Below are positions 36,064-48,299 of a DNA stretch of 64,000 bases, piece after piece. The notes below the pieces were generated by a model, which was not told the origin of the DNA, ran no database searches, and saw nothing but the letters and a program-made list of their open reading frames with translations. Each line of letters starts with the position of its first letter. Positions within the stretch are counted from its first letter, which is position 1. The position numbers and the translations under genes are program-made. This stretch comes from Sesamum alatum (Eukaryota > Streptophyta > Magnoliopsida > Lamiales > Pedaliaceae). Location: the NCBI GenBank assembly GCA_034509735.1, contig JACGWO010000010.1, positions 13,901,193 through 13,965,192 on the forward strand. Direction: 5' to 3'.

Positions 36064-36409
36064 TTGTGGTACAGGCGGACATTATTAATTTTTTGTAATT
36101 ATATTTTTTTAATGTAAATTTTTTGCTTTATTAGTTATTTATAAAGAATTTTAAAATTGTAGTAGCATTATTTTATTGGAATAAATTAATCGTAATTAGT
36201 TTTATAATAAAATAAAATTTAATACATCTTATTAAATATATTATCACTTAATATAATTATATATTAAATATAATAAATAATTAAAAAAAAAGGGTTGCCA
36301 GCTGGGCCGGCGACCGTAGGTCGCCGCGCCAGTTGGCGACCCAAAAAAATTTAATTTTTTAATAGTGGGTCGCCATTTTGCAACGTTTGCCGCTTTTGTG
36401 GCAAACGTG

Positions 36410-36443
36410 TAATTTTTTTTTATAATAAAAATATAAATAAGCC
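36410..36443 (-). repeat. Right terminal inverted repeat of the MULE
   Basis: Inverted partner of 30073-30106. The last bases before the target duplication read AATAAGCC. Confidence 0.9.
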
Positions 36444-37340
36444 AAAAAGCACCATGTCCCACCCAAAGACAATGAAATTAAGAAGATTGTAAATAGTAAT
36501 ATAATGAATAATTAAATTTAAAATCTTATAGAGCACTACATACAATTGACATAATTATAGGTCCTCATAAGACGAATAGAACTATTTGATACTTTAAAAG
36601 AGCTTAGTCAATTCATATCATGTTTTAATTAAATTTAAAACCTTATAGAGCACTACATACAATTGACATAATTATAGACCCTCATAATACGAATAGAACT
36701 ATTTGATACTTTAAAAGGGCTTAGTCAATTCATATCAAGTTTTTATTAAGTAAATATGCAAATAATATTTTAATACAATTACTTTGTTAGAAGTAAATCT
36801 TAATCACTCTAAGAAATTTTCAGTATACTATGGTACTTTAAATTTTTTTAAATAAATAGCACATGAATTATATATAAAGTACTAATCAAAACTTAAATTT
36901 TCTGTCAATATATGCAATTATGATAAATATCACTATTTAATTGCGAAGAAAAGTTATCAATCTTGCTGTTGAGAAAATTTGAAAGATTGACTTCTAAACT
37001 AATGGATTCTATTTTAATATTAATAGTTACAAAGCATCACGTCCCCCAAAACATTGAGATTAAAAAAGATTGTAAATAGTAATATAATAAATATTCAATT
37101 TAAAATTTTATAGAACGGTAAGTACAATTGACATAATCATAAGTCCTCATAAGACGAATAGAACTATTTGATACTTTAAAAGGGCTTAGAATTCAAATGA
37201 AGTTTTTATTAAATAAATATGAAATAATATTTCAATACAATAATTTACTAGAAGTAATCTTAATTACTCTAAAGAAAATTTCAACATTAAAATTTTAAAA
37301 TAAATAACACATGAATAATATATAAAATACTAATTCGAAC
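36444..37340. repeat. AT-rich units U3 (right part) and U4
   Basis: U3 resumes after the MULE at 36444 (AAAAAGCACC then ATGTCCCACCC) and runs to about 36923. It contains an internal direct duplication of about 117 bp (ACTTTAAAAG(A/G)GCTTAGTC near 36590 and again near 36707). U4 is about 36924-37340. No ORFs of interest. Confidence 0.8.
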
Positions 37341-37663
37341 TCTGCATACGGCACTTCGTAACCACCATCCGCATTTGGCTTCGTGTGTTTTTCTCTCCGA
37401 CATCACTCTCATACTCGTACTTTCAATTACTCTCGATTTTAAAGCTATTTTCAGCTCATTTCACACTTTACACGAATTAACATATCACACACTCATATAT
37501 CACCATTATTCTTACTTTTTATTAAGTTTCCTTTCATTTTAGTACATTGATGATTTAAGCATCAGAGTGCTAACTCTTCTTTCCAAGTTAGTCCCCTCAA
37601 TTTTAGGATTTTCTTGATGATTCATCGATCCTCGTAAATACCTTTGGACCCAGGTACGCATCA
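37341..37663 (+). repeat. Tat-type LTR, copy 3 (3' part only)
   Basis: About 323 bp matching the 3' portion of copies 1 and 2 (ACCACCATCCGCAT onward, through CTCATATATCACCATTATTC) and ending GCATCA. Its left edge is truncated. Confidence 0.75.
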
Positions 37664-37965
37664 AAATAAATATAAAAATTTAATTGCGAGTAAAAATTGT
37701 GAATCTTACTGTTGAAAAAATTTAAAAGAGCGACTTCTAACTATTATACTTTATTTTGATATTAATAGGTAAAAGCACCATGTCCCCCTCCCCCAAAGAC
37801 ATTTAGATTAAAGAAACTGTAAATAGTAAATAAATAAATAATTAAATTAAAAACCTCATATAACAGTAAATACAATTTACATGACTGTATGTCCTAATAA
37901 GTCAAACAGAACTATCTGATACTTTAAAAGGGCTTAGTCAATTCAGATCAACTTTTTATTAAAAA
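37664..37965. repeat. AT-rich unit U5, partial
   Basis: Fifth partial copy of the AT-rich unit, beginning right after LTR copy 3 and fading out after AACTTTTTATTAAAAAGG. Confidence 0.7.
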
Positions 37966-40900
37966 GGACTAAAAATCAGTAAAGACCATGAATCGATTAA
38001 AAAAATCTAGAAATAAAAGATATTGATAAAAAATAGCAAAAGGAAAAATTATAACATTGCATAAAATATTACAAAAATATGCATTACTTTGATAAATTGG
38101 TGAACAAATATTTGAAAATAATAGTTAAAAGTGAAATTTCAAAAATAGCACATGAATATGTTATTTGGCGACAGAATCATTATTTCTTTACATTTTTAAT
38201 TTTGACTTATAACAAAACAAATAACACCACAATCTATGATTTTATTTAAAAGTATTTTAGAATATATAATAAATTTAATTATCAAGATCAAATTCAACAT
38301 ATTAGCTTTTTCATTTTATTTTAAATGAAACTAAGGGATAGAGCATTAGTTAATAAAGTATTTTGTCAAAAAATTAAAATATAAATTACTTTTGTTTATT
38401 TCTTCACAATATCTTAGAAATAAAATAACAATAAAAATGACTGATATAAGGATTTATTTAATTTTAGTTCTTTTTTTCTAAAATATAACTAATAGTTTGT
38501 ATATCGATCAATTTAAAAAATATTTAGAAACCAAAAAGATATTCATAAAAAAACATATATATCTATATATATATGAAGTATATTCTATATTACGAAAATG
38601 AGGAGAGTTAAATAGTGAATAAACATTAAAATGATAATAATTAAAGTAATTTTTTTAAAAAAATGTATACTAACACGTTAGTTACATACTAAATTCCAAT
38701 TGTATAATTATATTTTTATATTAACTAAATTAACAAATTCATATAATGAACTTAGTAACAATAAAATAAATGAGTTAATTATGTTGAAACTAGAAATAAA
38801 AGATAATAACTAAATAAACCAAAGGAAAATATATTTTTCAAGGAATAAATTTATAAAAATAACTTCAAAGTTTAAAAAGTATGATTATTACTAAGAATAA
38901 AAATTGAAACAAAAGCATTAATTTTTATTATAAAATTAATGAAATTGCTTAAGACAATTCAACTATAGGTAATCTCTTATTATTTGATTTTTTTTAGTAT
39001 TACATAATTCTGAATACGTATTATTACTTTTACATCTATTGCTTTTCATATTAATAGCATATAAAAGTATTACAACAACAAATATGACATAAAAGATTAA
39101 GTTGTAGCACGATATATTATTGAATAATAGATTGTGCCAATTAAACGCATATACAAAGCATGTAAACAATACTTTGGCAATATTTGGAAGTTGATATTGA
39201 AAAATAATTAGCATATTTTACAAGACATTGCAATACAAATATTGATCCTATTAAATTATATTTTTATTAACAATAGTTAATATATAAACTTTGAAATCAT
39301 TCGATGTCAATAAATTAAAATAAATGACATTCAAGATATAGTAATAAAAGAATAAGTATAGCATACACAGAGATAATATAAAAAAAAAACAAATAAACAT
39401 AATAAAATCTACAAATAAAAATGATCAATTTTATTAAACTGGAATTTCTTGTAAAAACAATTCAAAGGAGCTTTGACTAATTAATGTTATTTCAATATAT
39501 TATTTTTATTTTTCTATTAATTTTTTTGATTCAAGATAATAAAATATAATCAATCGTGAATAAGAAATGTAAAATTCTAATTTTTGAGGATATATGTTTA
39601 TTTAATAGCACAGATTAAATTTTGAAAGATTATAAATAATAGAATTAAATAGTTTCTTTATCAATTAAAATAATTATTATCAATATAAATGTATATACTA
39701 ATGTTTTAATGACAAAAATATAAATAATATTATTAATATTATTTTATAACTAACTATATATAATATATTTAACTTTAAAAATATTTTTTACATGTGCATC
39801 ACACATCATTGTTTCTACTAAATATAAAAGTACCTATGCCCCTAAATGTTTCTTTTTTTCATTTGCCTAAATTATATTTTAACTTTTTTTAGGGGTGATT
39901 ATGTAAAACCATGTGTTTATTAATCCATATTAATTACTTTGCACATTGGAGTATTTTATTTTATTAATTTACTTATTTTTACATTGCAATATCTAATCTT
40001 ATTAATTATTGTTAAAAATAATTCTATCTAGATTCAGTTCATTTACTAGAGTCATGAAAAATATTAATTATTATTCACATTGCTGTACTTACTCTTATTA
40101 ATTATTATTTTTACATTATAAAATTTACTCTTATTAATTCTTGTTTAAATAATTATTTCTAGATTTAGTTCATTTACTAGAGTAAAAAAACTCATAATAA
40201 TATAATAGAAAGAGACTACACAAAAAAAAAAAAAAAAAAAAGAAAGATTGAAAGGAGTTGTGTAAATTTAAGAGAAATTGTGTAAGTTCATTGATTTTTT
40301 TTTTTTTTTTTTCTGTACATGTGACATTATGACAGTTGAGAGCACATCACAGGATGATTATATATGAGCACCCCATTGTGCTTGAGTAAATTCTTCACAT
40401 TTTTGTCACATTGCTTAATACTTAACCATATCATATTGTCTCATTTTCCAATACAATACACTTGCTATATGTATTTGATCATCTACTGGTGATTTTATCA
40501 TCCCATATACAGCTTGGGATGAAAAAATAAACATCATATAATTAATTAATAAAATTTGAAAATTCTATATGAAGGTAAAAGCTAGAAAGTAAAAAATAAT
40601 AAAATCAATATTTAATCAAAAAGACTACTACAAGAAATATATTACAAAGAATCTTAGAGATAGTTGATATAAGAAATAAAAGAAAAGATAAATAATTATA
40701 AATCTATCCACTTGGCCAATTTATTTTTTTTAAAAAAAAGAAGAAAAAAATCTTATTTCAAAAGTGAAACAAACATGGAATATGAAGTTATTTACATACT
40801 GAATTTTTTGTGACAAATATAATGATGAAAGATAAATATTATTAAGACAATTAATATAAAATCTAGAAGTTCAGTTGAAGATAATTGAAAATCAAAATAA

Positions 40901-41922
40901 GTAAAATTATCAGCGTTTTTATATAAACAATGGTGATATCTCATCACGAATATGGGGATGAAAAATTTATATCGTAAAATATCATTAATTATAAAATTTT
41001 AAAGTCCTAGCTCTAAGCGGACAAAAGTTGAAAAGTAAAATATCAACCTTATTACAATAAATAGAAGTTCATAAGTTTAATAAAAAAAAAAGGGTTATCA
41101 AGTGAAAGCTTTTTACAAGATTAATTAGTTTAATGGTCCTAATTTAACTTATAGGTCTTTCGATTATAGAGGTGTTGAAACTTTATCCAAAGATTACCTA
41201 GTGTTTATGAAAATTCACTAAATTTGGGTATACTATTTTTTAATTCTTACCCATTTAATTATTCATAATATATTTATTTAATTAAATAATTATATAATTA
41301 TCACAATATAAACTCAAATTTGTAATGGTAGATATTATATCTTGAAATAGTAAAGATATTCATACTTAAATAAAAAATTAAAAAATAAATGAATCACAAG
41401 GGAGTAAACAATTTTTGAATAATTTTTTTTTCTAATTTAATTTGGGAATCATGATATTTAGGAAAAAATAGGAAAAAAAAAGAGAAGTGGTTATATTAAA
41501 TTATTGCATTTTCTTTCTGTGTTTTGTTTTAAGTAGTGCTAATTAATAAGATATAAGGTTCAAAAAATTATTAAAAATAGCACCACAAATTATAGAAGAA
41601 CTAGAACAAGAAATTATATTATTTGAATCTTTTGGTGATCATCTTTTTCATTGACCATCAACAAGAATATGGTATAAATATTTGGAAGGAGATTCTTTAA
41701 TGATACTTTTTGGAGTTGATAAAGTAAATGGGCATAATACAAACAATAGGAGATGAAAAATTTTATAGTAAAATAAAGAAGTGCATCAGTACATCTCTAT
41801 GAGATTTTAAACATAAATTTGGTGAATATAGGTATTATACATACTATAGAGCATAACAGGAATAAAAAAGAAAAAAAGTATGCAAAAATAATAGAGGCAT
41901 GTTTTTTTATCCTCAAAATATA
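37966..41922. other. AT-rich intergenic DNA, no gene seen
   Basis: About 4 kb of very AT-rich sequence. The few ORFs (for example 38963-39214, minus) have no recognisable domains. There are A and T runs near 40220 and 40293. I see no repeat edges I can defend. Confidence 0.5.
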
Positions 41923-42739
41923 GGGTTAAATACATTTACCACCCCTGAAGTATTCACCCCACATTAATTACCCCATTAAAGTATTAAAACCTTCAAAAAC
42001 CTCCTTGGCCTTCTAACTCCTTTCATTTTTAAGTTAAAAAAGTCCATTTTACCCTTACTAAAAATTACTTTTTGAAAAAAAAAATATTAAAGGAATTTTT
42101 AAAATACCAAAACCACTCTTTTTTGAAACTTTGTCTAATTTTAGTTTCACTTGTTTATCGAGTTTTTTTATTTTTGTAATCCTAAAGTACTTGGAGCTCA
42201 TTTTATTTTAGTTTCCCTTGTTTGTCAAACCAAATTAAAAATAAATTTATACATGCATATATATATATATATATATATAATTTATAGATTTACTTAAACA
42301 AATATACAATTAATAAAACCGAAAGAGCTTACATGAGCTAATAAGAAAATATACAATTAATATATATTTATATATATGTGAGAATTATATAAATGTGGAA
42401 ATTATATGAATGTATAAATTTATTTTAACTTGGTTTGACAAATAAGTGAAACTAAAATAAAATGTGCTTCAAATACTTTAGAATTATAAAAATAAAAAGA
42501 GCTCGATAAACAATTGAAAATAAAATTAGATAAAACTTAAAAAAAAAGAGCGATTTTGGTACTTTAAAAATCTCTTTAATTTTTTTTTCATAAATCAATT
42601 TTTAGTTAGGGTAAAATAGACTTTTTGAACTTCAAAATTAAAGGTGTTAAAAGGTCAGAGAGGTTTTTGAAGGTTTTAATACTTTAGGGGGTAATTGATG
42701 TAGGATGAATACTTTAGAGGTGGTAACTGTATTTAACCC
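41923..42739. mobile_element. 817-bp foldback or MITE-like element, near-complete inverted repeat
   Basis: The left arm (from GGGTTAAATACATTTACCAC) matches the reverse complement of the right arm (ending GTATTTAACCC) over about 370 bases with roughly 85 percent identity by eye, leaving an AT-rich loop with a (TA)n run at about 42260-42280. No ORF. I could not find a clear target duplication. Confidence 0.85.
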
Positions 42740-44490
42740 ACGGATATATAATAGTATGTTTAGAAAATTTAGTCAAAAAGTTCCAATATTTTCAAGACAT
42801 TAGAAGATTACTCTTAAAGGAAATATTGAAGTTCTATGAAATGATTTTGATTACAAGTAACCTTTTCATGATTAGTTACATGTTCAAGTTCGTGTATTGC
42901 GTTTAGGATATTATTATAATTTTTTTAATTTTTATACATATATGATTTTTTCAAACATTGAATAAAAAGATATATACCTAAAACTCCTATATTGGAACAT
43001 ATTTATTAAATCGCTTAAATGGTATATTTTTAATTTATTTAGATATATAAAAATTAAAAGTTACACTTTTAACAATAAATAAAGTAAAAAATTAATTTAT
43101 TCGTCAAATAAGTACAAAAGAATTGTTTTAATTACTATATGAACATAAACAATAGAATCAATAAGGTTTTCTACTTTAAAAATATCTAAAGCCTACTATA
43201 ATCAATTGCCATAATTATCACTTCCAAACACTTACTAGAAAATAATATGACATATAAAGATAAAAGTTAACATGAAATTGATAGCATGTTCACAATTACT
43301 TGGATTGATTTTGTAGTAGCAAATAAAGTTAATATGTTTTTAATGATCAAGTTTAATTATTAAATATTTTAAATTCATGTACCCATAATATTATCTATAT
43401 ATATATATACAAGATGTATTGGATAGAAAAGATAAGACATCGTGAAATAGAAATATTCTAGCCTAAGTCTTACAGAGAGGAAAAAGTATATTGAAAAAAA
43501 TTAAGAAGTGTAAATTATACATATGACATTGTTCTTGAAAAACACGAAAATACGTACTTATTAAAAGTGTGAAATCATCAAACATCAGCGGGTGTATTGG
43601 TAATTTTTCAAACAACGAGAGAGTATTTGTAATTATGTTAAACCTCTTGAGAGCTTGCTGTAATTTACCCTAAAGTAAATGCATATTGATAAGAGACATG
43701 ATGCAGTATTTTGAGAAGCCGACGAAAATAGTAAACGATGAATAAAACAAATGACATTGAAATTTAAACACCTAGCAGTGGGGAGATAAATAATAATTTC
43801 GTTGAAAAAACCCAAGAAATTCATGAAAACAAGTAAAAGGATATCCCATGCCAACAAAATCAAACAAACAAATGAATAACAAAATCATGTGTTTACCTAA
43901 CAACTTATTTAGTTATTTAGCTTTTGAATTTTATCTGAAGGGAAAGCTTTTAGAATAATTTTGAAAGTTTAAATTTATCAAGCTTAATGAATAAGATATT
44001 TTTAGTTATGAATTACTTATAAGTTTCAAAAATTATTTCTTAATTTATGAAATACATTATATGTTTGCTTAATTAAGTTTTTAAATAATATGATCATTTT
44101 ATCGAGGTAATAAGTATCATGTGCAAGGCAGATGATTCCGACTAATAAACTAAAAAATATATCTTATAAGATGCATGAAATTATAAAATCTTAGTAATAA
44201 GCTTTAACCAAACATCCTTTTTAAGTGTGATAGAGGATCCAAGTTAGGAGAGCAGGATGATACATGCCCTGCTCCATTCTCCCAAATGAAGATCTAGGTT
44301 GCATATAGAAGCCAATAATCTTGCATATTGATACAACTCCACCTCAACAAGATTTCTACTTACTTTGGGAATTTGAAGAGAGATTTCTATGATATATAGT
44401 GAAGATAAACGAAATTTCATGCTCCAATCAAATTGAAACAAATAATTTTGATACTTATCTCTTTAGAAAATACAAATATTAAAGAGATAA
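42740..44490. other. AT-rich intergenic DNA, no gene seen
   Basis: No gene recognised. At 43594-43672 there is a diverged copy of one end of the MITE found at 49883-50297 (shared GAGAGTATTTGTAATTAT). A (TA)n run lies near 43396-43408. Confidence 0.5.
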
Positions 44491-45118
44491 TGTTAAAATT
44501 GGTCAATCATATCTTGCCAAATATTTAATATATTTATCTCTTTAAATTAAATTATAAAGAGATAATACAAAAGGTGTTTAAGTTCACTACGACTCTACTT
44601 ATTTGATAACTATATAAAGGGATCCCCGAAACTCATTCAACATACAATTGAAGACAAGTGAAGACACAAGCAAGAGAGTCTCCAAATTCTTTCAAGTGCA
44701 AATCAAGGCAGATCTTACGGTGTTCAAGGCAAGAATCAAGACGTTCATTACAGAAGTCATCCAAAGTCAACGTTTGATTTGGGAAAAAGTCAAAAGACCC
44801 GCAAATTAACGTTATCAAGAAGCAAGTCCACCTTAGCGGAAGATTAAAGTCTCAAATCCACCAAAAAATATTTCAAGTACAAGAAGAACATCTCCAAGGT
44901 TATCGCATTTAATTCGGAAACTAGTCAACGACCCCCGAATTAACGTTATTCAAAGTCAAAGTCAACGTCGAAAGAGATCAAACATCAAGTTCCGCCTCCG
45001 AAGTTGCCGAAATCAAAGATCAAGTTCTTGAAGAGAAGAATCAGATGTTTCAAGTAGAGATTTCGCACCGCAATATTCAATCAATTCAAGAAATTTATTT
45101 GTAATATTTTCTTGTTTC
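44491..45118 (+). repeat. LTR-like block downstream of DXS
   Basis: It starts TGTTAAAATTGGTC after GATAA (44486-44490), and another GATAA lies at 45119-45123. It has a TATA-like TATATAAAGGG near 44610, followed by a CAAG-rich, AAGTCAACG-repeating stretch typical of some plant LTR leader regions. Against this, it ends TTC rather than CA. It could be a solo LTR or another kind of repeat. Confidence 0.4.
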
Positions 45119-45206
45119 GATAAATTGAGCAACATGAAAATTTGTTTACATATAGTACATCTATTAAAGCCCATATGTTAATCTTATATTTGCATGCTCT
45201 AAACTA

Positions 45207-48067
45207 TTATTTAAGTTTGAGAGCTTCCATAGGCCTTCCCATGAGAGATAGAACTGTCCCACAAATATGTCTTGAAGACAGACCTGCAGATTCAAGCTGA
45301 TCCTCCGGTGCTCCGTGGTCTATGTATCTATCAGGAAGCACCATTGATCTCAACTGCATTTCATCGAAATCAATACAACACATCAGGAGAAAGATCAACA
45401 AAAAACGACTAGAATTTCTTGAGTAGAAGTATGAGAGAATTCGACCTTGAGATGTCCATCCAAAATCCCATTTAGGCTCAGGAAATGACTGACATGTGAT
45501 CCAAAGCCTCCGATTGAACCTTCCTCCACGGTGATCAATATTTCGTGCTCTTTTGCTAGTCGTCTGACCAGATCAGTGTCCAACGGCTTGCAGAATCTTG
45601 CATCAGCTACGGTTGCTGATACGTTATGGGACTTGAGCATTTCTGCAGCTCCCAGACATTGCTGGACTATTGCACCGTATCCAAGAATCGCCACTCTGCT
45701 GCCTTCCATGAGTATTCTTCCCTTCCCAATCTGTTCAGTAGTCACAAGAATTAGTGCTTAGTTTTTTAACGTTAAATGCGTTTGTAGTGTGTAAGTTGCT
45801 GATGCTTACTTCAAGAGGTGTTCCTTTGTTATCAGGGGGGAGAATGGCTCCTACGCCGTTACCCCTTGGAAATCTGAAGCAGCTTGGGCGGTCGTCTATG
45901 ACTGCAGCCGTAGCAACCATGTGCATAAGCTCTGCTTCATCTGACGGTGCCATGACCACCATGTTAGGCAAGCAGGCCATGTACGCCACATCAAACGCTC
46001 CACAATGAGTCGGCCCGTCTGCTCCAACTAAACCAGCTCGATCCATCGCGAAGCGGACAGGTAGCTTTTGAAGATCCACATCATGCACCACCTTCAAACA
46101 TACATTTACAAACTCAATAAATTGCGTTGGATTTCTCTCTCTCTTTTGTCTCAGAGATACAGACAAGCCATGACAGCTGTCCTGTTTGATTCCTCACCTG
46201 GTCGTATCCTCGTTGCAGGAAAGACGAATAGATGGTGCAAAATGGCTTGAGACCCTCACAAGCTAAGCCAGCTGCAAATGTTACTGCATGCTGTTCAGCA
46301 ATGCCAACGTCAAAACAACGTTCTGGAAATCGTTTCTGAAAATAGTTTAGACCCGTTCCGCCACCCATTGCAGCATGTATAGCCACAACCCTGCTGTCTG
46401 CTTCAGCTTCTTTGATCAGGGACTCTGCATAGTACTGAGTGTATGAAAGTGTAGGAGACTTGGCCTTAATCTGCTTCCCTGTTGGAGGATCAAACTTGAC
46501 AACCCCTGAAAGAACCATGAATTCACATTTAGTATCATGAAAATCCTCAGTTGGATAGTTAAATTTCTGTCGGAATTGTGTGTACTATCTTACCGTGCAT
46601 TCTATCAGCAGCTGCCTCGGCTGGGGGATAGCCTTTTCCCTTTTCTGTCACAATATGAATTAGAACTGGTCCTGGTGCAGGCATAGCTTTAACCTTTTCG
46701 AAAATTGCGACCAAATCGTCTATGTTATGCCCGTCGACAGGCCCGATGTAGTATAACCCAAGCTCTTCAAAGAGCGTTGAGCCGGAAGCACTAATCATCC
46801 CTCTCGCGTATTCATCAACCTTGGCTGCAACTTCATGTGCTTGTGGTCCGATTTGCTTTGTAACACTCTATCAGAAATCAAGAAACAGAACATAAGATCT
46901 ATGTTGGACTTTACACTCCTCCTTCAAGTATAGGTAAGAAAGAAAAACTTTTACTTTTGCAGCTTCCCGAAGTTGCCTGAATTTGGGGCTGGCTTGGAGC
47001 TTGGTCAAAGCGCTGCTAAGGGCGCCAACAGGCGTTGCCGGGCCATCAAGTGTTGCTGTGGGTAACGAAACCTGCTTGTTGTCGTTCAACACAACGATCA
47101 GGTTAGTATCTAGAAAACCTGCATTGTTCATGGCCTCGTATGCTTGTCCAGCAGTCATAGCTCCGTCTCCAATCACAGAGACAACGTTGTTTTTCTTCCC
47201 TAATAGGTCTCTTGCCACAGCCATTCCTACGAATGCAGAATTATTGAATTTACATACTCAAAAATCTCCCCTCCCCTCAGTTTCAAGAAATTCACGAAAA
47301 CGAGCAATTCTTTAACATACCAAGACCGGCAGAGATGCTTGTTGAGCTATGGCCAGCACCAAAGGCATCATAGACACTCTCATCCCTCTTCGGAAATCCA
47401 GCTAGTCCCGAAGTTTTCCTCATGGTATGCATTCTAGACCTTCTACCAGTCAGAATTTTATGCCCATAAGTCTGCAATATCATTAGCACTCTCTCTATCT
47501 CAGAACTATAATTCACAACTTGCTCCAGAGATCAATGCAACAAAAAACGGAGGACTTAAACAAAAAAGTTAAACCTGATGGCCGACGTCCCATATAATTT
47601 TGTCATCAGGGGTGTTGAAGACATGGTGCAGAGCCACCGTCAACTCCACCACGCCTAAGCTTGAACTCAGATGGCCCCCTGTTTTCGCCACCGTATACAC
47701 GATCTCTGCTCTGAGTTCTGCTGCCAATTGTTCAAGATCCTGAGGAAAAACGACGAGAAACAGAGCAATTAAGCTGAGAAAATGTTCAGATCAGAAAGAA
47801 GAAGCATTGAAAATGATGATTCTTGATTGATATGTACTTTTGTGGAGAGGTTCTTCATGTGGAGTGGATAGTTGATTGTGTCGAGTAAGGGCGTGGGAGG
47901 CTTTTCCCCTGAGAAATCTATCTTCCAGCCATCCTTTTCTTTCCTGATCACCATCTTTCCTTCCTCCCCATCTGAACTGCCGGCTGATGCTTTCACGCAG
48001 AACTACAGCATTTTCCACAGAACCATTATTAATTCAGAGATTAAGGCAGCATGTGAAAACATGCATC

Positions 48068-48135
<68 letters not shown>

Positions 48136-48244
48136 GAGCAAACTGGGATTCAAAAAGTGTGTCCAGTGTTGTATTTGAGGCTCTCAGCACACACACGCAC
48201 ATAAGCACAACTGGGTAGCAGTGAAAGTCTGCACAGGCTTATAC

Positions 48245-48299
<55 letters not shown>

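Larger units (their letters stand above)
30073..36443. mobile_element. Mutator-like element (MULE) with transposase and plant mobile domain genes
   Basis: The 6371-bp element is bounded by terminal inverted repeats of about 33 bases: GGCTTATTCATATTTTTATT at the left and, reverse-complemented, GGCTTATTTATATTTTTATT at the right. It has 10-bp target duplications AAAAAGCACC at 30063-30072 and 36444-36453. The uninterrupted neighbouring AT-rich units show what the site looked like before insertion. Inside are a minus-strand MuDR-type transposase gene (33195-30486) and, divergently, a Myb/SANT-like frame and a plant mobile domain gene (33621-36063). The short divergent region 33196-33620 should hold both promoters. 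The ends carry repeated GGGTCGCC sites. Confidence 0.93.

Noticed and set aside
38963..39214. 83-residue ORF in AT-rich DNA
   Set aside because: No domain, no codon pattern or neighbour to support it; expected by chance at this base composition.
47872..48204. ORFs with SLSLSLSL and HTHTHT repeats
   Set aside because: They cross DXS exon 2 in a wrong frame and the (CT)n/(CA)n microsatellite in intron 1.
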